Assembly (NCBI RefSeq): GCF_021491355.1
Contig: NZ_JAKENF010000004.1
Location: 388,800 to 452,799, forward strand
Source: Alitabrizicola rongguiensis
GTDB taxonomy: Bacteria; Pseudomonadota; Alphaproteobacteria; Rhodobacterales; Rhodobacteraceae
DNA: 64,000 nucleotides
Reading direction: 5' to 3'
Shown in pieces: positions 33,611-42,666 of the stretch (the first letter of the stretch is position 1; every line of letters begins with the position of its first letter). The notes beneath the pieces were generated by a model. That model saw nothing but the letters and a program-made list of their open reading frames with translations. It had not been told where the DNA came from and did not search any database. A program made the translations under genes and the position numbers.

Positions 33611-34720
33611 ATGACTGACACATCCGGCAGCCCGTCTGCCGACGAACGCATCAAGGCCGAACCGCTGTTTGCGCGGCTGATGAAGCGGCCCGAGCTGGGG
33701 GCGATTGCGGGACTGGTCCTCGTCACCGTGTTCTTTCTTGCCACGGCAAGCGACGCGATGTTCTCTCTCTCGGGGATCCTGAACTTCCTGAGCCCAGCCG
33801 CGCAACTTGGCATCCTGGCAATCGCGGCAGCGCTTCTGATGATTGGGGGCGAGTTTGATCTGTCGATCGGCTCCATGGTCGCATTTGCGGGGATGATCTT
33901 CGGGGCGCTGGTGGTGAACCTTGGTTTGCCGTTAATCGTGGCAGTCCCCCTAACCCTGCTCTTCGCCGCCGGGATCGGTGCGGCCAACGGGGCAATCGTC
34001 CTGCGCACTGGATTGCCCTCCTTTATCGTCACGCTGGCGGGGCTTTTCATGCTGCGCGGCCTGTCCTTGGTCGGGCTGAAATGGCTGACGGGAGGATCCA
34101 CCCAATTGCGCGGTATCCGGGAAGCAGTGGGTGACGATTTTCTTGCGCCGCTCTTTTCTGGCGACGCTTTTGGCGGTCTGTTTGCCTGGCTCGCGGCTTC
34201 AGGGCTTATTGAAAGCTTCGACAACGGCGCAGCCAAGGTGCCCGGTATTCCGGTTGAAATCCTCTGGTTTATCGGACTGGCGCTCGCCGCCACTTGGGTG
34301 CTGCTCCGCACGCCTGCCGGCAACTGGATTTTCGCCGCCGGAGGTGATGCGAACGCCGCGTCCAATTCGGGCGTGCCCGTCCGCAAGGTCAAGATCGCTC
34401 TGTTCATGCTGACCGCGGCCTGCGCTGCTCTTCTGGCTATCATGCAGGTGATGGACGCGGGTTCGACCGATGCACGGCGCGGGTTCCAGAAGGAGTTCGA
34501 GGCGATCATTGCGGCGGTGATCGGGGGGTGCCTGCTGACCGGCGGATACGGGTCCGCCATTGGTGCCTTCTTCGGGTCGGTCATCTTCGGAATGGTCGTG
34601 ATTGGGCTGACCTACACGGACTTTGATCAGGATTGGTTCCAGGTTTTTCTCGGTGGGATGCTGCTTCTGGCCGTGATCTTCAACAACGCCATCCGCAAGC
34701 GTGTCACGGGAGAGCGCTGA
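33611..34720 (+). CDS. CUT2-type ABC transporter permease
   Basis: A 369-residue membrane protein of the RbsC family, with about nine hydrophobic segments and the family motif [19 protein letters not shown] (seen as [19 protein letters not shown]). A periplasmic insertion of roughly 80 residues (about positions 155-220) is present, as in some inositol and rhizopine permeases. The coupling loop reads [18 protein letters not shown]. The gene overlaps none and ends 1 bp before the ATPase start. Confidence 0.9.
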   Translation: MTDTSGSPSADERIKAEPLFARLMKRPELGAIAGLVLVTVFFLATASDAMFSLSGILNFLSPAAQLGILAIAAALLMIGGEFDLSIGSMVAFAGMIFGALVVNLGLPLIVAVPLTLLFAAGIGAANGAIVLRTGLPSFIVTLAGLFMLRGLSLVGLKWLTGGSTQLRGIREAVGDDFLAPLFSGDAFGGLFAWLAASGLIESFDNGAAKVPGIPVEILWFIGLALAATWVLLRTPAGNWIFAAGGDANAASNSGVPVRKVKIALFMLTAACAALLAIMQVMDAGSTDARRGFQKEFEAIIAAVIGGCLLTGGYGSAIGAFFGSVIFGMVVIGLTYTDFDQDWFQVFLGGMLLLAVIFNNAIRKRVTGER

Positions 34721-34721
34721 G

Positions 34722-35501
34722 ATGTCTGAACCCATCATCCGACTCGAAAACATCGAAAAACACTTCGGCAATGTCATAGCTCTGAACGGCGTAAGCTTTG
34801 ATGTTCGACCGGGCGAATGCCACTGCCTGCTCGGCGACAACGGTGCGGGGAAATCGACCTTCATCAAGACGATGTCGGGCGTCCACCGTCCCACCAGAGG
34901 AACAATCACGTTTGAAGGCCGCCCGATGTCGTTTGCCAGCCCACGCGAGGCGATGGAGGCGGGGATCGCGACCGTGTTCCAAGATCTTGCAATGATCCCG
35001 CTGATGAGCGTTGCGCGGAACTTCTTCATGGGTCGTGAACCGACGCTGGGTTGGGGACCAACCAAGCGTTTCGATGTCGAGAAGGCCAACGCAATAACGA
35101 TGGCGGAGATGCGCAGGATGGGCATCAACCTGCGTGGCCCGGATCAGGCCGTCGGCACCCTATCGGGCGGCGAACGCCAGACGGTAGCCATAGCCCGCGC
35201 TGTCCATTTCGGCGCGAAGGTTCTAATACTCGACGAGCCGACATCGGCTCTGGGCGTGCGCCAGACGGCAAATGTGCTCGCCACGATCGACAAAGTGCGG
35301 TCGCAGGGTGTGGGCGTCGTCTTTATTAGCCACAATGTCCGCCATGCCCTTGCCGTCGGTGACCGCTTCACTGTTCTGAACCGTGGCAAGACGCTGGGAA
35401 CCGCCAAGCGCGGCGAGATCACCTCGGAGCAGCTTCAGGATCTCATGGCCGGTGGTCAGGAACTCGCCCAGTTGGAATCCACGCTCGGCGGCACCGTCTG
35501 A
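34722..35501 (+). CDS. CUT2-type ABC transporter ATP-binding protein (single domain)
   Basis: A 259-residue ABC ATPase: Walker [16 protein letters not shown]-loop [13 protein letters not shown], signature [14 protein letters not shown], Walker [13 protein letters not shown] and H-loop VVFISHN. Unlike RbsA it has a single nucleotide domain, as in FrcA-type systems, so two copies would assemble with the permease. The ATG at 34722 is 1 bp after the permease stop; an ATG 21 bp earlier would overlap that gene. Confidence 0.9.
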   Translation: MSEPIIRLENIEKHFGNVIALNGVSFDVRPGECHCLLGDNGAGKSTFIKTMSGVHRPTRGTITFEGRPMSFASPREAMEAGIATVFQDLAMIPLMSVARNFFMGREPTLGWGPTKRFDVEKANAITMAEMRRMGINLRGPDQAVGTLSGGERQTVAIARAVHFGAKVLILDEPTSALGVRQTANVLATIDKVRSQGVGVVFISHNVRHALAVGDRFTVLNRGKTLGTAKRGEITSEQLQDLMAGGQELAQLESTLGGTV

Positions 35502-35540
35502 CGTTCTCCCTGCTGGAACTTCTCCACGGTTCTGGCCTCG

Positions 35541-35567
35541 GGTGGTCCGGTTTCACGCCGGACCACC
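35541..35567 (+). terminator. strong hairpin with T run between ATPase and isomerase genes
   Basis: A perfect 10-bp stem GGTGGTCCGG (35541-35550) / CCGGACCACC (35558-35567) with a 7-nt loop, followed 8 bp later by TTCTTTTTC. This is the best Rho-independent terminator shape in the operon, yet it lies before the last gene. It may be a partial terminator that lowers expression of the isomerase. Confidence 0.6.
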
Positions 35568-35600
35568 CACCAATTCTTTTTCTCCTGAGGAACTGCTGCG

Positions 35601-36374
35601 ATGACCTTCCAACTTGCCGCCTGCGCTGAAATGCTGTGGCGCGACCGCCCGATCGACTGGCGGGCGAGCCGCCTAAAAGAGATGGGTTTCGGCGTGGGCC
35701 TGTGGAACTGGCCTGCCCATGATCTGGACGCATTGGAGCGGACGGGGGCGACCTTCACGATCATGAACGGCTATCTGGAGGGGCGTCTTGCCGATGCCGA
35801 AGGCGCGAAAGCGCTGTTGCGGTCGGCGCGCGAAACTGCGGCGGTCGGCAAACGCCTTGGCGTCCACCGCCTGAACCTTCATGGAACGGGTCTGGGCGAC
35901 ATGGGCATTCCGATTCCGCAAATGGGGTCGCACGCACCCGGCGCAGCACAGCGCGCGCAGGACACACTCCACCGTATCTGCGATCTGGGAGAAGAGATGG
36001 GTGTGGTGTTCACGCTGGAAAACCTGAACCCCATCGACCATCCAGGCTGCCCCTTCGGATCGACCGAGGCCGTCCTGTCGCTGGTCGCCGCCGTCGACCG
36101 TCCACAACTGCGCATCAATCTCGATTTATACCACACCCAGATCGGGGAAGGTGATCTGATCCGCTGGTGCAAGGCCTGCTTGCCGTGGATCGGCGAGGTT
36201 CAGGTGGCCGATAATCCTGGCCGCTGCGAGCCGGGGACAGGCGAGATCAACTACCGTGGCGTGGCAACCGCCTTGAAAGCGATTGGATACTCGGGTCCTG
36301 TCGGCATGGAGGCCTTTGCCGCAGGCGAAGAGGACATTGCGCTGGAGGCTTTCAGGAACGCATTTTCAGTATGA
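35601..36374 (+). CDS. hydroxypyruvate isomerase-family TIM-barrel protein
   Basis: A 257-residue xylose-isomerase-like TIM barrel of the Hyi/OtnI family. Visible are the metal/catalytic glutamates in VFTLENLNPIDHPG and GPVGMEAFA, and the typical LDLYHTQIGEGDLIRW and GEINYRGV segments. Family members interconvert hydroxypyruvate/tartronate semialdehyde or 2-oxo-tetronate phosphates, and relatives act in inositol catabolism (IolE/IolI-like). The gene follows the importer after a hairpin and has TCCTGAGGA as ribosome site. Which isomerisation it performs is not determinable. Confidence 0.82.
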   Translation: MTFQLAACAEMLWRDRPIDWRASRLKEMGFGVGLWNWPAHDLDALERTGATFTIMNGYLEGRLADAEGAKALLRSARETAAVGKRLGVHRLNLHGTGLGDMGIPIPQMGSHAPGAAQRAQDTLHRICDLGEEMGVVFTLENLNPIDHPGCPFGSTEAVLSLVAAVDRPQLRINLDLYHTQIGEGDLIRWCKACLPWIGEVQVADNPGRCEPGTGEINYRGVATALKAIGYSGPVGMEAFAAGEEDIALEAFRNAFSV

Positions 36375-36380
36375 CAGAAT

Positions 36381-36418
36381 GAAGCGGCCGTTCGCCAGAT
36401 TTGCCCAATGGCCGCTTC
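36381..36418 (+). terminator. hairpin after the inositol-like operon
   Basis: GAAGCGGCC (36381-36389) pairs perfectly with GGCCGCTTC (36410-36418) around a 20-nt loop, starting 6 bp after the last stop codon. No T run follows, so it may act as a 3' stabiliser or Rho-assisted end. Confidence 0.5.
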
Positions 36419-36871
36419 CCGCCCTAACCAGACACCGTGCTACATCGCTAAGCAAACCGGATCGAGCGGGCCATGCTCGGCAAATGAAGCGCAAATCCTG
36501 CCCCCTCAACCAAAATTATGCCAATATATCATATATTTGAACGGAGCCCCTCGGAACGATTCATGCGCTCAGAAATCCCTGTCAGTGTGATTAGCCGTTC
36601 GACAAGTCATCTCCGCAGAGATTGCGTCGTCCAGCTCGCCCTAACTATTCCAAGGCGCTCCAGCCAAACAGTTAGCATTCGGAAGCCTCATTGACGCCTA
36701 CGGCCCTTAGCGTTGCTGTGTCGCCCCGGATGCTGATTACCGCATTCTCCGAGGCGGCCGAACGACTAGCACGGCGGCGAACTTCCGGAGATGATGGTAA
36801 GTTAAGGGCACAGACAAACGCCATTCGCACAGGCTAGTTTCAACACGCCAACTCCAAGGGGGGCCCGGCAA
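36419..36871. other. 453-bp non-coding stretch before the MFS gene
   Basis: No reading frame here shows a recognisable protein. An AT-rich block (about 36520-36541) stands out from the high GC background and could be a promoter. The last 30 bp lack a strong ribosome site except AAGGGGGGCC just before the MFS start. I see no repeat or IS end. Confidence 0.4.
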
Positions 36872-38176
36872 ATGACCGCCGCCAGCCTGCAACGCGGAAT
36901 CCGCGAGAACCGCGGCCAGGTCGCCCACCAACTGATTCAAGTAATGCTGGTGGGCTTTGCCCTCGGCATGACGCGTACGGTCGTGCCGGCGCTCGCAGAA
37001 ACCGAGTTCGGGCTGGCGCGCGGATCGTTCCTGCTGCTCGCGTCCTTCGTCGTGGCCTTTGGCGCGGTGAAGGCGGTGATGAACTTCGTGGCCGGGCGTT
37101 GGTCAGAGCGGATCGGGCGCAAACGGGTGCTGGCTGTGGGCTGGGTCGTGGCGCTGCCGATCCCGGTGATGATCTGGGCCGCCCCAGACTGGAACTGGAT
37201 CGTCTCGGCGACCGTGCTGCTGGGTGTCAATCAAGGGCTCTGCTGGTCGATGACGCAGACCGCGAAGCTCGACATCACCAAGGCCGAGGAACGCGGGCTC
37301 ACCATGGGGCTGAACGAATTCTCCGGCTATGTCGGCGTGGCGATCGCGGGCATCCTGACCGCCTATGCCGCCGAGGCCTTGGGCGCGCGGACGGGGCTTC
37401 TGGTCTTTGGTATGGCCGTGATCCTGCTGGCGCTGGTGCTGACGGTTGTCTGGGTCAAGGACACGCTGCCATGGGCGAAGGCAGAAACTGCCGCGCACAA
37501 GGCCGCGCCGCCGAAATCCCTGCCGCGTTATCCGAAGGGCTTCTCGGAACACCCGACGACCCGCGAGGTTTTCGCACTGATGAGCTGGCGCGACCGGCGG
37601 CTCTTCGCGATCTCCCAGGCCGGGCTGGTCGAGAAGTTCGTCGATGCGCTGGTCTGGGCGCTGTTCCCGGTCTTCCTTGTGACCCAAGGCGCGACCATGA
37701 CCGAGGTCGGCTGGATCGTCGGCACCTACGGTTTTGTCTGGGGCGGCTCGCAGCTCTTCACCGGGCGGCTGTCGGACCATGTTGGCCGGTTCTGGCCAAA
37801 CGTGCTCGGCATGTGGATCTGTGGCGCGGGCGTGGCGATGGTGGTCATGGGCACGGGCGCGCTCTGGTGGTCGGTCTCGGCCGGAGTTGCGGGCTTTGGC
37901 ATGGCGCTCCTCTATCCGAACCTCTCGGCGGCGGTGGCCGACATCACCCCGCCCGCCTGGCGCGGCTCGGCCATCGGCATCTACCGTTTCTGGCGCGACC
38001 TCGGCTACGCTATCGGCGCGCTCGGCCTCGGGCTTGCGGCCAACCTGACCGGCGCTGCGGAAGCCGCCTTCTGGTTCGTCGCGATCTCCATGTTCGTCTC
38101 CGGCGGCCTGCTGTTCTGGCTGTCTGAGGAGACGCATCCGCGCCTGAACCCCGCGACTGACGGAGCAACCCCATGA
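36872..38176 (+). CDS. MFS transporter
   Basis: A 434-residue inner-membrane transporter with twelve likely helices. The loop 2-3 motif reads AGRWSERIGRKRVLAVG, the MFS signature, and the central loop lies around residues 205-240. Substrate is unknown. The stop overlaps the start of the DsrE-family gene (ATGA), so transporter and DsrE protein are coupled. Association with DsrE and rhodanese genes suggests a sulfur-compound or oxyanion theme, but that is inference. Confidence 0.88.
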   Translation: MTAASLQRGIRENRGQVAHQLIQVMLVGFALGMTRTVVPALAETEFGLARGSFLLLASFVVAFGAVKAVMNFVAGRWSERIGRKRVLAVGWVVALPIPVMIWAAPDWNWIVSATVLLGVNQGLCWSMTQTAKLDITKAEERGLTMGLNEFSGYVGVAIAGILTAYAAEALGARTGLLVFGMAVILLALVLTVVWVKDTLPWAKAETAAHKAAPPKSLPRYPKGFSEHPTTREVFALMSWRDRRLFAISQAGLVEKFVDALVWALFPVFLVTQGATMTEVGWIVGTYGFVWGGSQLFTGRLSDHVGRFWPNVLGMWICGAGVAMVVMGTGALWWSVSAGVAGFGMALLYPNLSAAVADITPPAWRGSAIGIYRFWRDLGYAIGALGLGLAANLTGAAEAAFWFVAISMFVSGGLLFWLSEETHPRLNPATDGATP

Positions 38177-38526
38177 AACACCTGATCCTTCTGAACGACC
38201 CGCCCTATGGCACCGAGCGCAGCTTCAACGGCTTGCGCATGGCCCACGCTCTGGCCAAGAACGACCCTGAGGCCGAGATCACCGTCTTCCTCATGGCCGA
38301 CGCGGTGCTCTGCGCCAAGGCGGGGCAGAAGACGCCGGACGCCTACTACAACCTCGAACGGATGCTCCGCCGTGTCCTCACCGCTAAGGGACGTGTCTTG
38401 ATGTGCGGCACCTGCATGGATGCGCGCGGCCTCGCCGAGGGCGACATCATGGAAGGCGCGACTCGCTCAACCATGGACGAACTCGCCCAGGCGACGCTCG
38501 CCGCCGACAAGGTTCTGATGTTCTGA
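38173..38526 (+). CDS. DsrE-family protein
   Basis: A 117-residue cytoplasmic DsrE/TusD-like protein: LILLNDPPYGTERSFNGLRM at the N-terminus, FLMADAVLCAKAG, and a conserved Cys pair in VLMCGTCMDARGL. Members carry or relay sulfur on a cysteine, or bind small ligands. Start and stop both overlap neighbours by one to four bases (MFS before, rhodanese remnant after), indicating one transcript. Confidence 0.88.
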   Translation: MKHLILLNDPPYGTERSFNGLRMAHALAKNDPEAEITVFLMADAVLCAKAGQKTPDAYYNLERMLRRVLTAKGRVLMCGTCMDARGLAEGDIMEGATRSTMDELAQATLAADKVLMF

Positions 38527-38818
38527 TGGCCGGGATGCTGACGCTCGCCGCCCTCGCGGACGACCCGGAACGCTTCCACCTGATCGACGTCGGCGATGCC
38601 GAAGACTACGTCGCCACCCAGGTGACGGGCGGCATACCCCGCTGGCCGAACTCGAAGACCGGGCGAGTGAAATCCCTGCCGACAAGACGTCCATGATCAT
38701 CTGCGGCAAGGGTGGCGGGCGGTTGGCAGAGGGCGCGGCGATCCTGAACAGGCTCAGCCACCCGGACGCCCTCTGGCTCGAAGGCTGCACGACCGGCTGG
38801 CTCGCGAGGGACACCTGA
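38526..38818 (+). pseudogene. rhodanese-like gene broken by a frameshift
   Basis: The first part reads LTLAALADDPERFHLIDVGDAEDYVATQVTGGIP, a rhodanese start. At about 38634-38640 the frame shifts: the continuation PLAELEDRASEIPADKTS, then MIICGKGGGRLAEGA (active-site loop with its Cys) and LEGCTTGWLARDT, lies in another frame and ends with TGA at 38816-38818. The two halves together make a normal single-domain rhodanese of about 96 residues. A two-base gain in GGCATACCCCGC fits. Sequencing error cannot be excluded. Confidence 0.8.
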
Positions 38819-38850
38819 ATACCAAGAGGCCCGAGTGAAGGAGACCCAGA

Positions 38851-38943
38851 ATGCTTCTGCAACGACCTTTGGCGGCAGCGACTGTCGCGTTTGGCCTGCA
38901 AACAGCGTTGGCGCTGACAAAGATCACCGCCTACAAGCCTTAA
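38851..38943 (+). CDS. 30-residue exported-peptide-like small ORF
   Basis: A short frame with a good ribosome site (GAAGGAGA, 7 bp before the ATG). The peptide is MLLQRPLAAATVAFGLQTALALTKITAYKP in type: a basic-hydrophobic signal-like segment, then a short polar tail. It could be a real microprotein or the 5' stub of a decayed secreted protein, the latter favoured by the broken genes on both sides. Function is unknown. Confidence 0.35.
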   Translation: MLLQRPLAAATVAFGLQTALALTKITAYKP

Positions 38944-38999
38944 GCTCTCAATCCAACGGTTGAGTGTTGCCCCGTCAGACTGACCCGACAGGAAGAGCT

Positions 39000-39794
39000 A
39001 TGCCTGATGCCACACTGCCGCTACCGCCGATCTTGTCAGAAAAAGGTCACGACGCCCCATCGGCCTTCACACCCGAAAGCCTGCTGCGCGAGGCGCGCCG
39101 TCAGAAGGGCGCGGAGGCCGTCGCGGTGCCGAAGGTCTGTTTGCTTGACCCCGACGGCGACATCGTGCGTCAACTCCGCGCAGAGGGTCGTGTGCGACGG
39201 CACGAAGGATGGGTCTGCTAACACACGGACATGTGGGTGTTCGATCTGAAGGGCCACGAGATCGGCGTCGTGGGCTGCGCTGTCGGCGCTTCCTTCGCTG
39301 TGCTCGTCGCCGAGGAGATGTTCGCCTCGGGATGCGACCTCCTGATCAGCTTCATCTCCTCGGGACAGATCACGCCGCAGGGCGCACCGCCGTATTTTAT
39401 CCTGATCGACCGGGCGCTGCGCGACGAGGGCACAAGCTATCACTACCTTCCGCCCTCGGACTGGAGCACCGCGCCCGAGCATCTTCTTTCGCGGCTGGAT
39501 GGCGCGTTCGAGGGCGGTCCCCGCGTACTCACCGGCGCGACGTGGACGACCGATGCACCCTTCCGCGAGACGGAGGCCGCCATCGCTGCGGCGCGATCAC
39601 GAGACATTCTGGCGGTCGAGATGGAAGCGGCCGGACTCTATGCATTCGCTCGGGCCCGGGATCGGGACGTCATATGCCTCGCCCATGTGACGAACCAGAT
39701 GGGTACCATCGAAGGCGACTTCGAGAAGGGCGAGGCGAACGGCACGGCCGATGCCTTGGCGGTGGTGTCGCGGATTCCCGGCAGAGTCGGCTGA
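39000..39794 (+). pseudogene. nucleoside phosphorylase gene with in-frame stop
   Basis: A 265-codon frame of the PNP/UDP phosphorylase family, interrupted by TAA at 39219-39221. Before the stop the text is LLREARRQKG...VCLLDPDGDIVRQL; after it the same frame continues HTDMWVFDLKGHEIGVVG, FISSGQITPQG, and VEMEAAGLYAFA (the nucleoside-binding signature) to VVSRIPGRVG. The stop is in the same frame on both sides, so one base change explains it, most simply a Tyr TAC turned to TAA. Restart at an internal ATG (39231) would give a protein lacking the phosphate-binding N-terminus. Confidence 0.82.
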
Positions 39795-39799
39795 CCGGC

Positions 39800-39952
39800 T
39801 TATCCCACCCGCGCCAAGTCGATCCCGCTGAGTGCCGCAACGATCACAACGCCCCAGGGCTGCATCTTCCAAGCCATCAGCAGCACAAAGCAAGCCAAGG
39901 CCAACGTGAAATTGCTCATGTCGCCAATAGCGCTGGTGAAGACCGGCGAATA
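39800..39952 (-). pseudogene. chromate transporter (ChrA) C-terminal fragment
   Basis: On the minus strand fifty codons read YSPVFTSAIGDMSNFTLALA, then CFVLLMAWKMQPWGVVIVAA and LSGIDLARVG before a stop. This has the pattern of the ChrA C-terminus (P-V-W-x-S-A-I...FALLxxWKxPPWxVVLLxALxG). A stop codon lies two residues upstream of the recognisable part, and no other part of chrA is present. A 3' scar of a lost gene. Confidence 0.6.
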
Positions 39953-40028
39953 TCAGCCGCCAATTCAACCAGGGCAGACCCCCATTTCGCCTTTCGTGCC
40001 GGTCCCGCGCTTTCAGCGTGCCGCATGA

Positions 40029-40346
<318 letters not shown>

Positions 40347-40440
40347 GATCGCGGCAGGGAGCGCCCCTGCGCCCGTCTGTCAGACGTAAAACAATGGCGT
40401 GGCCAGGCCGCATGGCACCCTGTGAAAGGATTGCCTTCTG

Positions 40441-40821
40441 TCATGCGCGACTGGCCTTTTCCCTTGCCGCCACGAAGCTGATCGCCACCCAGATCGCAAG
40501 GCGCAGTGCCATCGCACCCATCGTCCGCGCCTCGTATGCTGTCCCGCGCCAGACCTCCCAGAGAAACACCGCAAAGATCGCTCCTGTCGCGAGGGTGATG
40601 GCGATGGCGAGGCCGGTTGCCCAGCCGGTCCGATACCAAAGCCCCAGACCCGCGATGATGTAGGCAAACCCTGCCAGGAAGTTGAACCACAGAACGAACA
40701 GGACGACGGCCCCCATGTCGGCGCCACCAAAAAGGGCGCGGCCTCCAGAAACGATGGTCAGGAGACCGAAGACGATTGCGAAAACGGCGACGGCCGTCAG
40801 GGGCTTGCTGCGGGCGGGCAT
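40441..40821 (-). CDS. small membrane protein of the DevBCA-like exporter operon
   Basis: A 126-residue hydrophobic protein with four predicted membrane helices (FAIVFGLLTIVSGGRALFGG, LFVLWFNFLAGFAYIIAGLG, GLAIAITLATGAIFAVFLWE and ALRLAIWVAISFVAA). I do not recognise a named family. It is 15 bp downstream of the ABC ATPase in the same direction, so it is the fifth gene of the tetR-devBCA-like operon and may modulate or accompany the exporter. Confidence 0.75.
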   Translation of the reverse strand: MPARSKPLTAVAVFAIVFGLLTIVSGGRALFGGADMGAVVLFVLWFNFLAGFAYIIAGLGLWYRTGWATGLAIAITLATGAIFAVFLWEVWRGTAYEARTMGAMALRLAIWVAISFVAAREKASRA

Positions 40822-40836
40822 GGCCTTCTCCTTGGT

Positions 40837-41529
40837 TCAGCTGTCCACGAGACGACCATCGCGCAGGTGGATCAGTCGGTCGAAACGGTCGAAGATCTTT
40901 TCATCATGCGTAACAGCGATAATGCAGGCCTTCTGTTCGCTGGCGAGTTTACGCAGAAGGTCCATCACAAGCTGCGCCCGACCACTGTCCAACGCAGCCG
41001 TGGGTTCATCGGCCAGGATGATCCGGGGGCGGTTCGCCAGCGCGCGGGCAATGGCGACGCGTTGCGCTTCGCCCCCGGAAAGCAGGGCCGGCTTCACCTT
41101 GGCCCGATACCCGACTTCAAGGTAATCAAGCAATTCGCGTGCCCGTTCGCGGCCTTTTTCGGAAGGCCAGCCCGCAAGGTCCAGCACGACCGAGACGTTC
41201 TCTTCGGCGGTCAGGAAGGGCAACAGGTTGTGCGCCTGAAAGATGAAGCCGATCTTGTCCAGGCGCAGCCGTCGCAGATCGCTGCGGAGCCATTTGCCGT
41301 CGAACACCGCATCGCCATCCAGTTCGACCCGGCCCGCTGTCGGGGCAAGAATGCAGCCGATCACGTTCAGCAGCGTCGTCTTGCCCGAACCGGACGGGCC
41401 CAGCAGCGCGATGACTTCGCCGACATGCACCCGCAGATCCACGGACCGCAAGGCATCGACCCGGGTCTCGCCCTCGCCATAATGTTTGGCAACGCCCCGC
41501 ACATCGACCAGAATGTCGCCCGGCACCAT
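40837..41529 (-). CDS. ABC exporter ATPase (DevA/LolD/MacB type)
   Basis: A 230-residue ABC ATPase: Walker A LLGPSGSGKTTLLNVI, Q-loop IFQAHNLLPFLTAEEN, signature ALLSGGEAQRVAIARAL, Walker B IILADEPTAALD and H-loop IIAVTHD. Together with the permease 3 bp upstream and the adaptor before that, it makes a type VII (MacB-fold) export system like DevBCA. The substrate could be a lipid, glycolipid or toxic compound; sequence does not say. Confidence 0.9.
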   Translation of the reverse strand: MVPGDILVDVRGVAKHYGEGETRVDALRSVDLRVHVGEVIALLGPSGSGKTTLLNVIGCILAPTAGRVELDGDAVFDGKWLRSDLRRLRLDKIGFIFQAHNLLPFLTAEENVSVVLDLAGWPSEKGRERARELLDYLEVGYRAKVKPALLSGGEAQRVAIARALANRPRIILADEPTAALDSGRAQLVMDLLRKLASEQKACIIAVTHDEKIFDRFDRLIHLRDGRLVDS

Positions 41530-41532
41530 GAG

Positions 41533-42666
41533 TCAGCCCCCGAGCGCTGTGGCTGGGTCAACCTTCAGCGCCGCGCGGACGCCAAGACCCGAGGCAACAA
41601 GGCAGACTATCAGGATGATGCCGGTCAGCACCAGCGCGTTGAACGGCTCAAGCAAAACGCGGCGGGGAAAGCTGTCCTTGACCAGAAGGATCAGGGCCAG
41701 CCCGATCCCGAGGCCGGAGATGCCAAGGATCAGCGCCTGTTGCACGATCAGGCCCACGATGGTTCGATCCGGAGCGCCGATCAGCTTCAGGGTAGCGATC
41801 TGCTTCAGCTTCTCCATGGTCATCGTGTAGATGATGAGCGCAATCATCACGGCGCTGACAGACAGCAGGATCCCCAGGAACAGACCGATCTGGCGCCGCG
41901 CCCGGTCCACCACCGAGGCAAGCAGAAGCTGCTCCTGTTCACCTTGGCTGAGGGCGGAGAGGTGTTTCCATTGGCGAACCGTCGCGGTCAGAAGCGCCAC
42001 ATCCGCACCGGGCTCCAGCCGGGCAATAACGGCGGCCACCGTGGGGGCGCGCAGGCCGCCATCGCCCCGGGCCGCCTGCACCCGAGCAGCGGCTGGGTCC
42101 ATCGTCGTCTGTAACGTCATGGTATCAGCCAAAGTCACATAGACCGCCGGATCGCCGCCCGAGTTCATCGCATCCTCGACCAATCCCACGACGGTAAAGC
42201 GGTCGCGTCCCAGCCGGATGGTCTCTCCGGGCACCAGACCGGTCTTGCGGTCTGCCACCAGTTCAAAGTGGCTTCTGCCCAGCCCCCGCCCTTCGGCAAT
42301 GCGCTGCGGTCCGCCGGGACGACCGGGTTCAAAGCCGATTACATAGAGCCGCAAGGTCTTGCCGGCATGGCTGGCCTCGATCGTCTGGTAGGTGATGGCC
42401 CCGGCCTCGGCCACTCCGGGCATGCGGGCCACGGCGTCCCGGGTCGTGGCCGGGATGCTTGACGCTTCGGCAAAGGGGCCTTGTGTGCCAGCCTCGACCA
42501 CCCAGACATCAGCGGCAGGGGCCTTCACGACGGCCAGGGCATCGGCGACAAGGCCGTTGTAGATGCCGATCATCGCCAGCACGACCGTCATCAGAAGCCC
42601 AAGTCCCAAACAGGTCAGGACAAAGCGGAAGAGGCCATGGCGGATATCCTTGATGGCAAGGTTCAT
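41533..42666 (-). CDS. ABC exporter permease (DevC/MacB-type, FtsX domain)
   Basis: A 377-residue permease. One N-terminal membrane helix (FRFVLTCLGLGLLMTVVLAMIG in type) is followed by a large periplasmic domain (about residues 45-245) and three C-terminal helices of the FtsX domain (ILLSVSAVMIALIIYTMT; QQALILGISGLGIGLALILL; LTGIILIVCLVASGLG). The topology is that of MacB without its ATPase domain, as in DevC. Its start overlaps the stop of the adaptor gene. Confidence 0.9.
   Translation of the reverse strand: MNLAIKDIRHGLFRFVLTCLGLGLLMTVVLAMIGIYNGLVADALAVVKAPAADVWVVEAGTQGPFAEASSIPATTRDAVARMPGVAEAGAITYQTIEASHAGKTLRLYVIGFEPGRPGGPQRIAEGRGLGRSHFELVADRKTGLVPGETIRLGRDRFTVVGLVEDAMNSGGDPAVYVTLADTMTLQTTMDPAAARVQAARGDGGLRAPTVAAVIARLEPGADVALLTATVRQWKHLSALSQGEQEQLLLASVVDRARRQIGLFLGILLSVSAVMIALIIYTMTMEKLKQIATLKLIGAPDRTIVGLIVQQALILGISGLGIGLALILLVKDSFPRRVLLEPFNALVLTGIILIVCLVASGLGVRAALKVDPATALGG

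Noticed and set aside
38630..38645. Programmed ribosomal frameshift in the rhodanese gene
   Set aside because: No canonical slippery heptamer or stimulatory hairpin; rhodaneses are not known to use frameshifting. Mutation or sequencing error is simpler.
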